DNA of 64,000 bases from Rothia aeria (lineage in GTDB: Bacteria > Actinomycetota > Actinomycetes > Actinomycetales > Micrococcaceae). How positions within the stretch are numbered: position 1 is the first letter of the stretch; every line of letters starts with the position of its first letter. Position numbers and translations under genes: made by a program. The stretch lies in assembly GCA_002355935.1 (NCBI GenBank), contig AP017895.1, positions 1,426,001 to 1,490,000 on the forward strand, given 5' to 3'. Positions 18,327 through 29,371 of the stretch are shown piece by piece. The notes below the pieces were generated by a model, which was given only the letters and a program-made list of their open reading frames with translations, was not told where the DNA came from and searched no databases.

Positions 18327-18354
18327 AATATTACTTAGCCCCTTTCTGAAAGTG

Positions 18355-18404
18355 CCGCCCGACCCGCCGTCTGCCACGCGCAGGGCGGGCCGGGCGGTTC
18401 TCTT
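18355..18404 (+). terminator. Rho-independent terminator of gltX
   Basis: CCGCCCG-A-CCCGCC (18355-18368) pairs with GGCGGG-C-CGGGCGG (18384-18397), followed by TTCTCTT. One A-C mismatch interrupts a 13-bp GC stem. Confidence 0.8.
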
Positions 18405-18503
18405 ATACCCCCGTACACAACCGGTAGAGTGGTGCGCGCACTATGGGCGCAGGGTGCGTACAGCTTATGCTTATAGCAGTGCAGGAACCGCTGAGAGGCT
18501 ACG

Positions 18504-18788
18504 ATGCTGGAGATTTTTAGCAGTAAAAAACGCGTGTGGCGTGCCGTCCGTAAAGGCACGGTGATGGCGTTCGCAAACGCATCGATCATTATGCTCATTG
18601 CAACCGTTGCCGATGCGCTGCGGTCTGTGTGGACTATTGTGGCGATTATGGTGGCAAGCCTGCTGGCGTATTTCGCCGCCTACCAAGAGGCACGTTTTGA
18701 CGACGAACAAGACGCCTGGGAGGCGCAGCAGAAAGCCCATGCTGAAGCCGCTGACACCAGCAGCACTGAGCTGGAGAAAGGACAATAA
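18504..18788 (+). CDS. Small two-helix membrane protein
   Basis: 94 aa, not recognised. A basic N-terminus (SSKKRVWRAVRKG) precedes two hydrophobic segments (about 21-37 and 42-58), then a charged, Glu/Ala-rich cytoplasmic tail. The next gene starts 2 bases after the stop, so the pair forms an operon. Together they may be subunits or accessory proteins of one membrane complex, but no function can be assigned. Confidence 0.7.
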   Translation: MLEIFSSKKRVWRAVRKGTVMAFANASIIMLIATVADALRSVWTIVAIMVASLLAYFAAYQEARFDDEQDAWEAQQKAHAEAADTSSTELEKGQ

Positions 18789-18790
18789 GG

Positions 18791-19123
18791 ATGACCCGCA
18801 AAGATGTGGCGCTGGCACTGACGATTTCCGTTGCCGCCCTGCTGCTGTATGTGGGGGTAAAACAGGTGCTGGGCGGGCACTGGGACTGGGTGACGTTCGT
18901 GATCTGGGTGCTGGGTGCGCTGCTGTTCGGGTTCGGCATGGTGTACGCAAAATCGTTCCTAATGCGCCTGGTAGATGAGATGAACGAGGACGGCGTGGCC
19001 CCCGAAACGCAGCGCAAACGCCAGCCCTCCACCGGTGCTGAGAGCAGCACGAACAGCGACAGCGAACCAGAAACCGGGAAGACCGCAAACGAGCACCCAA
19101 GCACGGACAGGAACGGTGCTTAA
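18791..19123 (+). CDS. Small two-helix membrane protein
   Basis: 110 aa, not recognised. Two hydrophobic segments (about 6-26 and 34-53) are followed by a hydrophilic tail rich in Ser, Thr, Glu and Asn that looks disordered. The stop of the upstream gene and this ATG are separated by two bases, with GGACAATAAGG supplying a ribosome binding site. Confidence 0.68.
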   Translation: MTRKDVALALTISVAALLLYVGVKQVLGGHWDWVTFVIWVLGALLFGFGMVYAKSFLMRLVDEMNEDGVAPETQRKRQPSTGAESSTNSDSEPETGKTANEHPSTDRNGA

Positions 19124-19389
19124 TGCAGCAGGCAAAGGCACGGTATTCGTCGTGACCTGGAGTAACCGTCGGGCCTTGCGCACCCGCCCAGAACCGTAAC
19201 CATCGCTGAGGCACAGCAGCACCCCGATGAGAAAAACCTCAGAAAAATATTGGCCATGCTCACCAGTGTTTGTGCTTGTCAGAGCGTTCTATGGGATAGT
19301 TTTCCGGGTTCAGAGGCGGAATTTCACGCCCACAAAGCCTATGAAGACTTGCAGGGTGCCCAACAGTTCGGTATAGTATTCTTCGTTGC

Positions 19390-19465
<76 letters not shown>

Positions 19466-19468
19466 CCA

Positions 19469-19500
19469 AGCCCCCAAAGGTAAAACCTTCGGGGCTTTCG
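19469..19500 (+). terminator. Terminator of tRNA-Gly
   Basis: AGCCCC (19469-19474) and GGGGCT (19491-19496) enclose an inner AAGGT/ACCTT stem, followed by TTCGCTTT. Confidence 0.75.
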
Positions 19501-19536
19501 CTTTGCTGAACTTCAGTGGTTCCCTGCCTTACCCCG

Positions 19537-19566
19537 GCTTATAGACGCATATTCTCGTCTATAAGC
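19537..19566. terminator. Perfect inverted repeat downstream of cas3
   Basis: GCTTATAGACG (19537-19547) and CGTCTATAAGC (19556-19566) form an 11-bp stem with an 8-nt loop, about 65 nt past the cas3 stop. There is no clear T-tract on either strand, so terminator function is uncertain. Confidence 0.45.
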
Positions 19567-19630
19567 CTTGAGGGAATAAGGCCCCAATGGGTTTATACCG
19601 CCTAAGGGAATATCAAATAGTTTTCTCTCG

Positions 19631-22615
19631 CTATTCGTCATCTAGCTTTATGGATTGCAGGCCCAGCTCCGCAGAGTAGCGCAGGTGGTAGTCGCATAAC
19701 GTCACCTCGTAGAAGCCGGAGTCTTGCAGCTCAAAAGGTAAGATAAGCTCACCGGCAAGCATAAAGTTCTTCTGCCATGAGTCGATGCGTTCACCCTCCA
19801 GCTCATCAAGAGCTGCCTCAAAGCGGACCCTGTTCTTTGGAGAGTCTGAGTACTGGTAGGGCAGACGTATAGTCGATGCTAATAGCTCAAAGGCTAGCGA
19901 ATTGGCTGGCTCATTTGGGTCTTTCGCATTGTGCCAGTCAATCTCTTGGGTTTTCTGCAGGGTACTAGGGATTGTACGATAACGGTCAATGCGGCCGTCT
20001 CCGTCACGCTCAACTACGATGGCGATCACCTCAAGCGAAGCGTCGCCATCACGAACACGTGCCTCACCAATCTGATCTTCTGAGAGCGTTCCATCCTTTT
20101 TGCCAAGGTAACTATTCATCACGTCTGCCATGACTGTTTGTTGATTTTGCGGGCGTTTCAAGAGGAACGACTCTGCCATTACTGAAGCGCATTTTTGATG
20201 TTTATCAGACTCTTCACGGGCTTCTTTGTAAACACCATCCCAAGCCTCCGGGTACTCAGGACATTCTTTGTAAGCCTCCTGAACAAGCCCGCTCATATCA
20301 GCCGGAATGCGCAGAGTTTTTCCGGCAAAATAGGGGAGTAACCGTGCATAGCTGCTGAGCAGGATAGCGGGCTCGTAGACCAAACGTGAACCTTTGGGAA
20401 ACTCTGGAACTTGGGCTTCAGAACCAAAGGTCTCAATACCACGAACGTAGCAGATGGGTGAAAGATATTCCTTAGGCCGTTCTGAATCATCACGCTCATG
20501 GCGGTGCAGACGCCCCAGCCTCTGAAGCACTAAATCTACCGGGGCGAAGTCGGTCACCATGACATCAAAATCAAGATCCAGGGACTGTTCAATGACCTGT
20601 GTTCCCACCACGATTAAACGTTCGGGGCGGCCATCGCCTCGGTGGGAGTCCTTGCCAAGCAGCGAAACTAAAGCGGCTTCTTTTTCAGCACGATGTTTAG
20701 CAGTAAAACGGGAGTGAGCCAGCATGACATCATTACCAAACTTCGCCCGAAGATGCTCGTAGGCTTCCTGCGCTCGGCCCACAGTATTACAGATAACCGC
20801 GGCACAGCCGTGCCCATTGTCTAAGGGTGCTAGTACCTTATCAAGGTCGGTGAACTCATCGCTTATCTGACGAATGGAGATCGTTACCTGCTCTTCGGGT
20901 GCTGCTACCTGCCATTTACGCGGGGTATAACCATCCTCGGCGGTGAGTGTATGAATAACAGGGTAATCTAGGTCGAGAGAAGGCTCAGTAACATCCTCTA
21001 GAGCGAAACCATCATCAAAGTCCCAATCAGTAGAATCCTGAATTTCAAGACCTTCCGCGTAACTCTCCATCAAAGAGGTGCGAACATGCGCAGGTAAAGT
21101 AGCCGACATGAGAATAACAGGTGCGTTCATCTGACCCAGCCAGTAGAGTGCCTCCTTGAGGTAAACACCCATATAGGCATCGTAGGCGTGCACCTCGTCG
21201 ATGATGACGACTTTAGAACCCAGTCCAAGGTGGCGAAGCATCACATGGCGTGACTGTAGAGCCATCATAAGAATCTGGTCGATAGTACACACGACGAAGG
21301 TCGAAAGAATGCCGCGTTTTCGACCGCCTATCCAGCTGTGGCGTGCTACTGAAGTATTAGGGCGTATACTCTGTTTCCCTTCAATGTCGGCTTCTGAATC
21401 GAAAATATCAGCTCGCTGTAGGTAGCGGAAAGAATCTTGCTGTTGGTTTTTTGCATGGCCTAAAAACATAGTGTGCGGTTCAAAACCGCCAGCAGGCCCT
21501 TGCGCCCATGCTTTGACCCGATCAAACAGTGCGTTTGACGTCGCTTGAGTAGGGGCGGCAAAGGCGAGCCCGCTGCGTCCTGTTTCTTGGGCTAGAATTT
21601 CGGCAGCGATGAGTCCAGCCTCAGTTTTACCCTGTCCCATGGGGGCCTCAATACACATCATGCCGCCGCCCTTCATAGCACGTGCAGCATTAGCCACTAC
21701 CTCCTGCATTGGTCGTAGAGTGGGATTTTTCCACCCAAACCGTGAGCTGTATAGGTCAGAAGCGGCAGCGTCCCCAGTATATGCACCCCAAGGATGCTCA
21801 AGACCAAGGGTATCCCAGCCTTGATTGAGGCGTTTGCGCTGAGCCTCAACATCAAAAGTTCCCATAGGGAAAAACGTTGGGTTAGAAGCGATCCAATCCG
21901 CCATAATCACCAGGCCCGTAAGATAAAGCTGCACGGCAACAGGGATTTTGGTACCTGACATGAGTTTCTGAAGAACCTGATCTGCGCCAGTTTGCTCCAG
22001 CGTCATCTCGAAAAGTTCATGCCACGCTTGATGCCACTTGTCGTTGAGGGCCTCAAAGATAGCAAAATCTTGTCCGGGTGTTCCTGGAGTGTATGCGGCG
22101 GGTACACCATGGTGAGCCCCCGCGATACTTGCGATTGTCCCAGCGGTCTCTGCGTCGTCTGTGTAATGTTCTGTAAGCAGCTTAATAAGGATGCTCTGGC
22201 TATAGGTTGAATGAGGGCATCGTGTTCCTGCGGGTGGAGTGGTGAGGTGATTGGGAAAATTAAACTTGTGTTCTTCAATCCTGTCTCGAAACACGCGGAG
22301 TTCTTCTCTGCCGCGTGAGTCTAGCTGTCCTGCAAACTCTGGGGTCGCTTTGCCTATATCGTGGGTGGCGGCAACCCAACAGGCGAAAGACTTGGCCTCA
22401 TCCTGTGTGAGATTGAGCATCTTCATAATGCGTTGTTTAGCGCCAGGGGAGAGCCACTTATCCCATAGTTCGGCGGCTACAGATCCTGCATCTGTCATGT
22501 GTTGAGGTAGGGAAAGACCAATGCTTGGGGTTTCGTCCGTTCCGGTTTTTGCCCAGAGGGATGATGTCTCTGCTGTAGCAAGCTGACTAGGGTGTTTAGT
22601 ATTTTCGACTGTCAT
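19631..22615 (-). CDS. cas3: CRISPR-associated helicase/nuclease Cas3 (type I-E), intact copy
   Basis: 994 aa, normal for a fused HD-helicase Cas3. The HD nuclease domain carries ATHDIGKATPEF with the H-D pair at residues 85-86, and later GAHHGVP. The SF2 helicase has Walker [13 protein letters not shown] near 325, motif II IIDEVHAYD near 470, SAT motif LMSATLP and motif VI QRLGRLHRHER. Cas3 is recruited by Cascade after R-loop formation and degrades the target DNA. It is transcribed away from cse1, across a 344-bp regulatory region. The sequence from 19884 onward is repeated at 26302-29027, where the gene is truncated and frameshifted, so this is the working copy. Confidence 0.96.
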   Translation of the reverse strand: MTVENTKHPSQLATAETSSLWAKTGTDETPSIGLSLPQHMTDAGSVAAELWDKWLSPGAKQRIMKMLNLTQDEAKSFACWVAATHDIGKATPEFAGQLDSRGREELRVFRDRIEEHKFNFPNHLTTPPAGTRCPHSTYSQSILIKLLTEHYTDDAETAGTIASIAGAHHGVPAAYTPGTPGQDFAIFEALNDKWHQAWHELFEMTLEQTGADQVLQKLMSGTKIPVAVQLYLTGLVIMADWIASNPTFFPMGTFDVEAQRKRLNQGWDTLGLEHPWGAYTGDAAASDLYSSRFGWKNPTLRPMQEVVANAARAMKGGGMMCIEAPMGQGKTEAGLIAAEILAQETGRSGLAFAAPTQATSNALFDRVKAWAQGPAGGFEPHTMFLGHAKNQQQDSFRYLQRADIFDSEADIEGKQSIRPNTSVARHSWIGGRKRGILSTFVVCTIDQILMMALQSRHVMLRHLGLGSKVVIIDEVHAYDAYMGVYLKEALYWLGQMNAPVILMSATLPAHVRTSLMESYAEGLEIQDSTDWDFDDGFALEDVTEPSLDLDYPVIHTLTAEDGYTPRKWQVAAPEEQVTISIRQISDEFTDLDKVLAPLDNGHGCAAVICNTVGRAQEAYEHLRAKFGNDVMLAHSRFTAKHRAEKEAALVSLLGKDSHRGDGRPERLIVVGTQVIEQSLDLDFDVMVTDFAPVDLVLQRLGRLHRHERDDSERPKEYLSPICYVRGIETFGSEAQVPEFPKGSRLVYEPAILLSSYARLLPYFAGKTLRIPADMSGLVQEAYKECPEYPEAWDGVYKEAREESDKHQKCASVMAESFLLKRPQNQQTVMADVMNSYLGKKDGTLSEDQIGEARVRDGDASLEVIAIVVERDGDGRIDRYRTIPSTLQKTQEIDWHNAKDPNEPANSLAFELLASTIRLPYQYSDSPKNRVRFEAALDELEGERIDSWQKNFMLAGELILPFELQDSGFYEVTLCDYHLRYSAELGLQSIKLDDE

Positions 22616-22649
22616 TCTAACCTCTTATTGGCTATAGTTATAAGTCACT

Positions 22650-22734
22650 GTTCCCGCGAGGCGAGAAGCGCGGGATGAGCCTTTTGTACGGTTTCTTCTT
22701 AAAGTGTTCCCCAGATTTCTCTGGGGATCTTCTC
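22650..22734 (+). ncRNA. Candidate CreR-like Cas-regulating guide RNA (repeat-like / 21-nt spacer / repeat-like)
   Basis: Psi-repeat 1 (22650-22682) has GTTCCCGCG, a loop, CGCGGG and then ATGAGCC, which keeps the crRNA 5'-handle end of the array repeat (GGGGATGAGCCC). Psi-spacer 22683-22703 is 21 nt (array spacers are 32). Psi-repeat 2 (from 22704) begins GTGTTCCCC exactly as the array repeat does, with a perfect CCCCAGA/TCTGGGG hairpin and TGGGGAT. The two repeat-like parts thus retain the portions a crRNA needs from each side. A TATAGT -10-like element at 22633-22638 could drive it. The psi-spacer matches the site at 22756-22776 next to the cse1 promoter. Assignment as a Cascade guide for autorepression rests on this architecture and on the known CreR class; no transcript evidence is available here. 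Confidence 0.72.
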
Positions 22735-22752
22735 GCTTTAAGTTTATTTCAA

Positions 22753-22801
22753 AACTTTGTACGTTTCCTTCTTGACTTAATATTTCATGCGGGTCTACAC
22801 T
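22753..22801 (+). promoter_or_regulatory. cse1 operon promoter with overlapping psi-spacer target site
   Basis: TTGACT (22772-22777), 18 bp, TACACT (22796-22801) form a good -35/-10 pair reading toward cse1. The 21 bases at 22756-22776 match the psi-spacer of the upstream guide at 17 positions, with the first eight (TTTGTACG) identical, and end inside the -35 box. The trinucleotide before the match is AAC. Cascade bound here would block RNA polymerase, while mismatches distal to the seed would spare the site from Cas3 degradation. The promoter call is from consensus match only. Confidence 0.65.
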
Positions 22802-22850
22802 GAACCTGTACTCAGCTGATCCTTTATGAGGCGGCAAAGTGCTCGTGAAG

Positions 22851-22877
22851 CCCATACCTCCCATTTTGGGGTATGGG
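22851..22877 (+). promoter_or_regulatory. Hairpin in the cse1 5' leader
   Basis: CCCATACC (22851-22858) and GGTATGGG (22870-22877) form a perfect 8-bp stem with an 11-nt loop. It lies about 50 nt after the predicted transcription start and 82 nt before the cse1 ATG. No T-tract follows, so it is not a standard terminator. Confidence 0.45.
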
Positions 22878-22959
22878 AAGAAAATACGCCCAGAATTTCG
22901 TCATCGTGCGACAAATTTGGGTGTGTGAATTCCATCAATGCTGAAAGGAGTAGTGGGCC

Positions 22960-24675
22960 ATGTCTGATGATCAGTCGGTGCAAAGTAACACTAGCCCCGA
23001 CTTCAACTTGTGTAATGAACCATGGATTCCAGTTCTTTATGTATCAGGGCAGACCCAGGAAGTTTCCTTAAAACAACTGTTCGATGAGAGCAACTCAATC
23101 CGTAAAATTCACTCGGGTGATGCAACGACTGATGTTGCAATTCTCGGGGTTGCTGTTGCCATATTCTTCCGTGCGGTTCTGGAAAATACAGAGGAATACG
23201 GGGAACTGTACCGTGAACCCAAGAAGTGGATTCAAAATATTTCCTCGGGTGGATCTGAACAGTTGTACTTCGTACAGGACTACCTAAAGAAATATCAGGA
23301 TCGTTTCAATCTTTTTGATGCCGAGCGTCCCTTTATGCAGGTCGCTGATCTGCACACGAGTAAAGGTGAGGTAAAACCTGTATCGCGTCTGGTGCTTGAC
23401 TCCGAGAGCGAGTACTTCTCAATGCGTGCTGAACAGGCATTGACGTCGCTGAGCTACGCCGAAGCGGCACGGTACCTGGTGACTGTGCAGGCATACGATT
23501 ATTCGGGCATTAAATCTGGTGCTGTAGGAGATCCTCGTGTTAAGGGAGGTAGGGGATACCCTATCGGCGTAGGTTGGTATGGAACTACAGGGAAGATTAT
23601 TATTCATGGTGAGAACCTAATCGAAACCTTGCTGTATTGCATTGATTATGAGCAGCTTCTCAACGTCGAAAAGGTGAAAGGTAAGAGTCACCGGATCGCT
23701 TTACAAGACAAGCCTGTTTGGGAACGAGAGCTTCCCGATACCGCCGCCCCTCGTGCATATAAGGGTGGTGACCCCACCAAGTATAAAGATGAGCCTGCGC
23801 CCGCAGCTGGTATGTGTGAAATTCTGACCTGGCAGTCGCGCCGTGTTCGTCTTTTCCCTGAAAATGGGCGAGTCACTGGGGTGCTTGTATCGAATGGTGA
23901 TAAGTGGCTTGACAGGAATACTTATACAGACCCGTTAACCGCCTACCGCTTTAGCAAAAATCAGTCTACTCAAACTCACTATGTCTGGATGCCTCAAACA
24001 CACAGCGCCGAACGCACTTTATGGCGAGGAGCAGATGCGCTACTAACCAGGTTGTCTTCTTCTCAAGAAAAGCAGAACAAACCTGCTACTGTTATCCGTC
24101 AAATCTCCAGCGGTAAGTATTTTTCACCTGATACAAAAACTAAAATTCAGCTGGTGGGCATGGTGTATGGTACTCAAAGTTCTATCGTTGAAGAAACTAT
24201 TGATGAGTCTGTGACCTTAGAACTAGGTATTCTCACGGAACAAGGTGCCGAAATTTCTGCAATGGTGCGTGACAATATTCAGCTAACCATGGACGCGTCC
24301 ATTGCGCTTGGGCAGTATGCAGGAAACCTGCTTCGTGCTGCTGGTAAGGAATACGAATTCCGTCCTTCCGTAACGGAAAGTATTTTGCACCGTATGGAAG
24401 ATGAATTCCGCAGCTGGCTTGCAGATCTGAGCGTTTCTGACGATGTCTCTGCACAAGCCGCTAAATGGCAGTCAAAAGTACGTCGCATCCTTGAGAGTGA
24501 GGCTGACCAGCTTGCTGTGAGTGCTGGCCCTAAAGCTGCCATAGGAACTATCTACGATGAGCAGCTCTACAATACGGCTAAAGCACGCCGTCAGTTTGGC
24601 GGCCGACTGTATAAGCTTCTGCCTCTCGCGTATTCTTCAACAATTACCCGTGTTCAGGAGGAAAATCATGCATGA
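22960..24675 (+). CDS. cse1: Type I-E Cascade large subunit Cse1/CasA (copy A)
   Basis: 571 aa, somewhat longer than the roughly 500 of E. coli. The N-terminus FNLCNEPWIPVLY and the segment DPRVKGGRGYPIGVGWYG are typical of Cse1, which recognises the PAM and recruits Cas3. AAAGGAG precedes the ATG. The copy at 29372-31087 encodes the same 571-residue protein. The next gene, cse2, overlaps its last eight bases. Confidence 0.94.
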   Translation: MSDDQSVQSNTSPDFNLCNEPWIPVLYVSGQTQEVSLKQLFDESNSIRKIHSGDATTDVAILGVAVAIFFRAVLENTEEYGELYREPKKWIQNISSGGSEQLYFVQDYLKKYQDRFNLFDAERPFMQVADLHTSKGEVKPVSRLVLDSESEYFSMRAEQALTSLSYAEAARYLVTVQAYDYSGIKSGAVGDPRVKGGRGYPIGVGWYGTTGKIIIHGENLIETLLYCIDYEQLLNVEKVKGKSHRIALQDKPVWERELPDTAAPRAYKGGDPTKYKDEPAPAAGMCEILTWQSRRVRLFPENGRVTGVLVSNGDKWLDRNTYTDPLTAYRFSKNQSTQTHYVWMPQTHSAERTLWRGADALLTRLSSSQEKQNKPATVIRQISSGKYFSPDTKTKIQLVGMVYGTQSSIVEETIDESVTLELGILTEQGAEISAMVRDNIQLTMDASIALGQYAGNLLRAAGKEYEFRPSVTESILHRMEDEFRSWLADLSVSDDVSAQAAKWQSKVRRILESEADQLAVSAGPKAAIGTIYDEQLYNTAKARRQFGGRLYKLLPLAYSSTITRVQEENHA

Positions 24676-25290
24676 TGTGGGGAACCATAATACTTTGCGG
24701 ATATATGTTACCCGCAAAGTCACGTGGCTCTACGAACAGAAAGAAAAACAGGGTAGCCCTCTTGCTACTGCCCAATTGGCACAGCTACGTCGTGGTGCAG
24801 GTGACGATCCCGCAAACCATCCAGGGCTTTGGGAAATTATCTTCGGGAATAATACAGACATACCCCAATTCCCAAACGATACTTGGGATACAACGATGCC
24901 GTTAGCCATGGGGAACAAGCAACCTATGCCGCTGTCACGTTATTTGCTTTGCATCAACAATCACGGTCACAACCAATGCATGTGCCAAACTTTAGGTTTG
25001 GTACGGCAGTGGGACAACTTGTTCTGCAGACCAGCGAATCCATGAAAAAACGATTCGACGCATTGTTAAAAGCACGAAGTGAATCGGCACGCAGGCATTA
25101 TTTGCGTAGTCTCATAACACTTCTACGGTCAGAAGAAATTGCTTTTGACTATGGGCAATTTGCTCAGGATTACATGCAGTTACTAAATCCTGAAAAACGC
25201 GATGCGGTTATTCTGCGCTGGAGCCGTGACTTTTTGTATGGCTACGAACCCAAGAAATCTAAAACCTCAGAGGAAACCTCTAATAACTAA
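24668..25290 (+). pseudogene. cse2: Cse2/CasB (copy A), frameshifted at 24871-24873
   Basis: Starts MHDVGNHNTLRIYVTRKVTW, overlapping the cse1 stop. Relative to copy B (31080-31703) one C is missing from the run at 24871, so the frame breaks after DIPQFP and stops at 25045. The remainder (KRYLGYNDAVSHGEQAT to SEETSNN) is in another frame up to 25290. With the base restored it is the same 207-aa Cascade small subunit as copy B. A sequence error is plausible. Confidence 0.88.
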
Positions 25291-25307
25291 TTGAAAGGAT
25301 AAGAACT

Positions 25308-26301
25308 ATGTCGTTCTTTGTTGATATTCACGCTCTGCAAACTCTTCCCCCGTCAAACATTAACCGTGACGATACCGGAAGCCCGAAATCTGCTATTTTT
25401 GGCGGTGTGAGCCGCCAGCGTGTCTCTAGCCAGGCATGGAAATCAGTCATCCGCCGTAACTTTGAAGAACACTTAGACCGCTCTGAAATCGGTGTTCGCA
25501 CCCGCCAGGTTGCCGACATGATTGTAGACCGCATCACCAATATCAGCCCTGATTTTGACCCAGATAAAGCCGAATCAGCTGTTGTGGATGCTTTCAAAGC
25601 GGCCAAAATCAAACTTGAGAAACCTAAAGCCAAGAAGGGAGAAGAAAATACTGGCCGCGCTGTATCAGGTTACCTTCTCTTCCTGAGCAACCAGCAGATT
25701 ACCCGTCTTGCCAACGCCATCATAGAGGCTAACGGCGAGAAAATCCCCGCTAAAGAAGTCAAAGACATTCTGGATACTAACATAGTGTTGATATTGCACT
25801 CTTTGGCCGTATGCTGGCCGACGCCCCAGATTTCAACGTGGATGCCGCTTGCCAGGTGGCACATGCCCTTGGGGTACATGGTTCGGAACCTGATTTTGAC
25901 TACTACACTGCCGTCGACGACGTAATCCGGGAGTCTGAGGATGAAACCGGTGCCGGAATGATCGGCACCATCGAGATGGCCTCCAGTACCCTTTACCGTT
26001 ACGCCAACATCAACGTGGACGCTCTGAAAACTAACCTAGGCGGTTCAGCAGCTGCCACCGTTGAAGCTACCCTCGCTTTTATCCGTGCTTTCATTGACTC
26101 GATGCCCACCGGGAAACAGAATACGTTTGCTGCACGTACTCTGCTGAGGCAGTAATTGTACGGTGCGTGAGGATCGCCCGATCTCTTACATTAATGCATT
26201 CGAAAAGCTGTTACAGAGAAATCATCCGAAGGACGCCGTCTCGCAGCCGCCATGCGTTAGCGACGGAAGCAGCAAATATCCGTGAAGCCTACGGATATGA
26301 G
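25308..26301 (+). pseudogene. cas7: Cas7e/CasC (copy A), truncated at the duplication junction and frameshifted
   Basis: The N-terminal 156 or so residues (MSFFVDIHALQTLPPSNINR, GVSRQRVSSQAWKSVIRR) match copy B exactly. Compared with 31721-32854, five single bases are missing between about 25781 and 26250 (in AAA, CC, AA, CC and CCC runs), and the gene stops at the junction after codon ~332 of 377. It lacks the C-terminus, so this copy should not give a full backbone subunit even if the indels are errors. Confidence 0.9.
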
Positions 26302-29027
<2,726 letters not shown>

Positions 29028-29061
29028 TCTAACCTCTTATTGGCTATAGTTATAAGTCACT

Positions 29062-29146
29062 GTTCCCGCGAGGCGAGAAGCGCGGGATGAGCCTTTTGTA
29101 CGGTTTCTTCTTAAAGTGTTCCCCAGATTTCTCTGGGGATCTTCTC
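29062..29146 (+). ncRNA. Candidate CreR-like guide RNA (copy B)
   Basis: Same sequence as 22650-22734, shifted by 6412: psi-repeat 1 ending at 29094, psi-spacer 29095-29115 and psi-repeat 2 from 29116. If the duplication is real, each Cascade operon copy carries its own guide. Confidence 0.7.
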
Positions 29147-29164
29147 GCTTTAAGTTTATTTCAA

Positions 29165-29213
29165 AACTTTGTACGTTTCCTTCTTGACTTAATATTTCAT
29201 GCGGGTCTACACT
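29165..29213 (+). promoter_or_regulatory. cse1 promoter and psi-spacer target (copy B)
   Basis: Same as 22753-22801: target match 29168-29188, -35 TTGACT at 29184-29189, -10 TACACT at 29208-29213. This promoter would drive the full cse1 to cas2 operon. Confidence 0.63.
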
Positions 29214-29371
29214 GAACCTGTACTCAGCTGATCCTTTATGAGGCGGCAAAGTGCTCGTGAAGCCCATACCTCCCATTTTGGGGTATGGGAAGAAAATACG
29301 CCCAGAATTTCGTCATCGTGCGACAAATTTGGGTGTGTGAATTCCATCAATGCTGAAAGGAGTAGTGGGCC

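Larger units (their letters stand above)
19884..26301. repeat. Tandem cas duplication, unit A
   Basis: This 6418-base segment (inside cas3 to codon ~332 of cas7) is repeated directly at 26302-32719. Aside from one-base length differences in short homopolymers I found no differences where I compared them. Unit A has six fewer bases than expected from B in its last 1.4 kb, and B has six fewer than A in its first 2.1 kb. The junction joins cas7 (...GATATGAG) to cas3 (AGCTCAAAGG...) without a clear homology tract. Confidence 0.9.

Noticed and set aside
22704-22760. Guide RNA read on the minus strand from the second psi-repeat
   Set aside because: On that strand the 3' end of the repeat-like part does not keep the handle; the plus-strand reading keeps handle, spacer and hairpin in the correct order.
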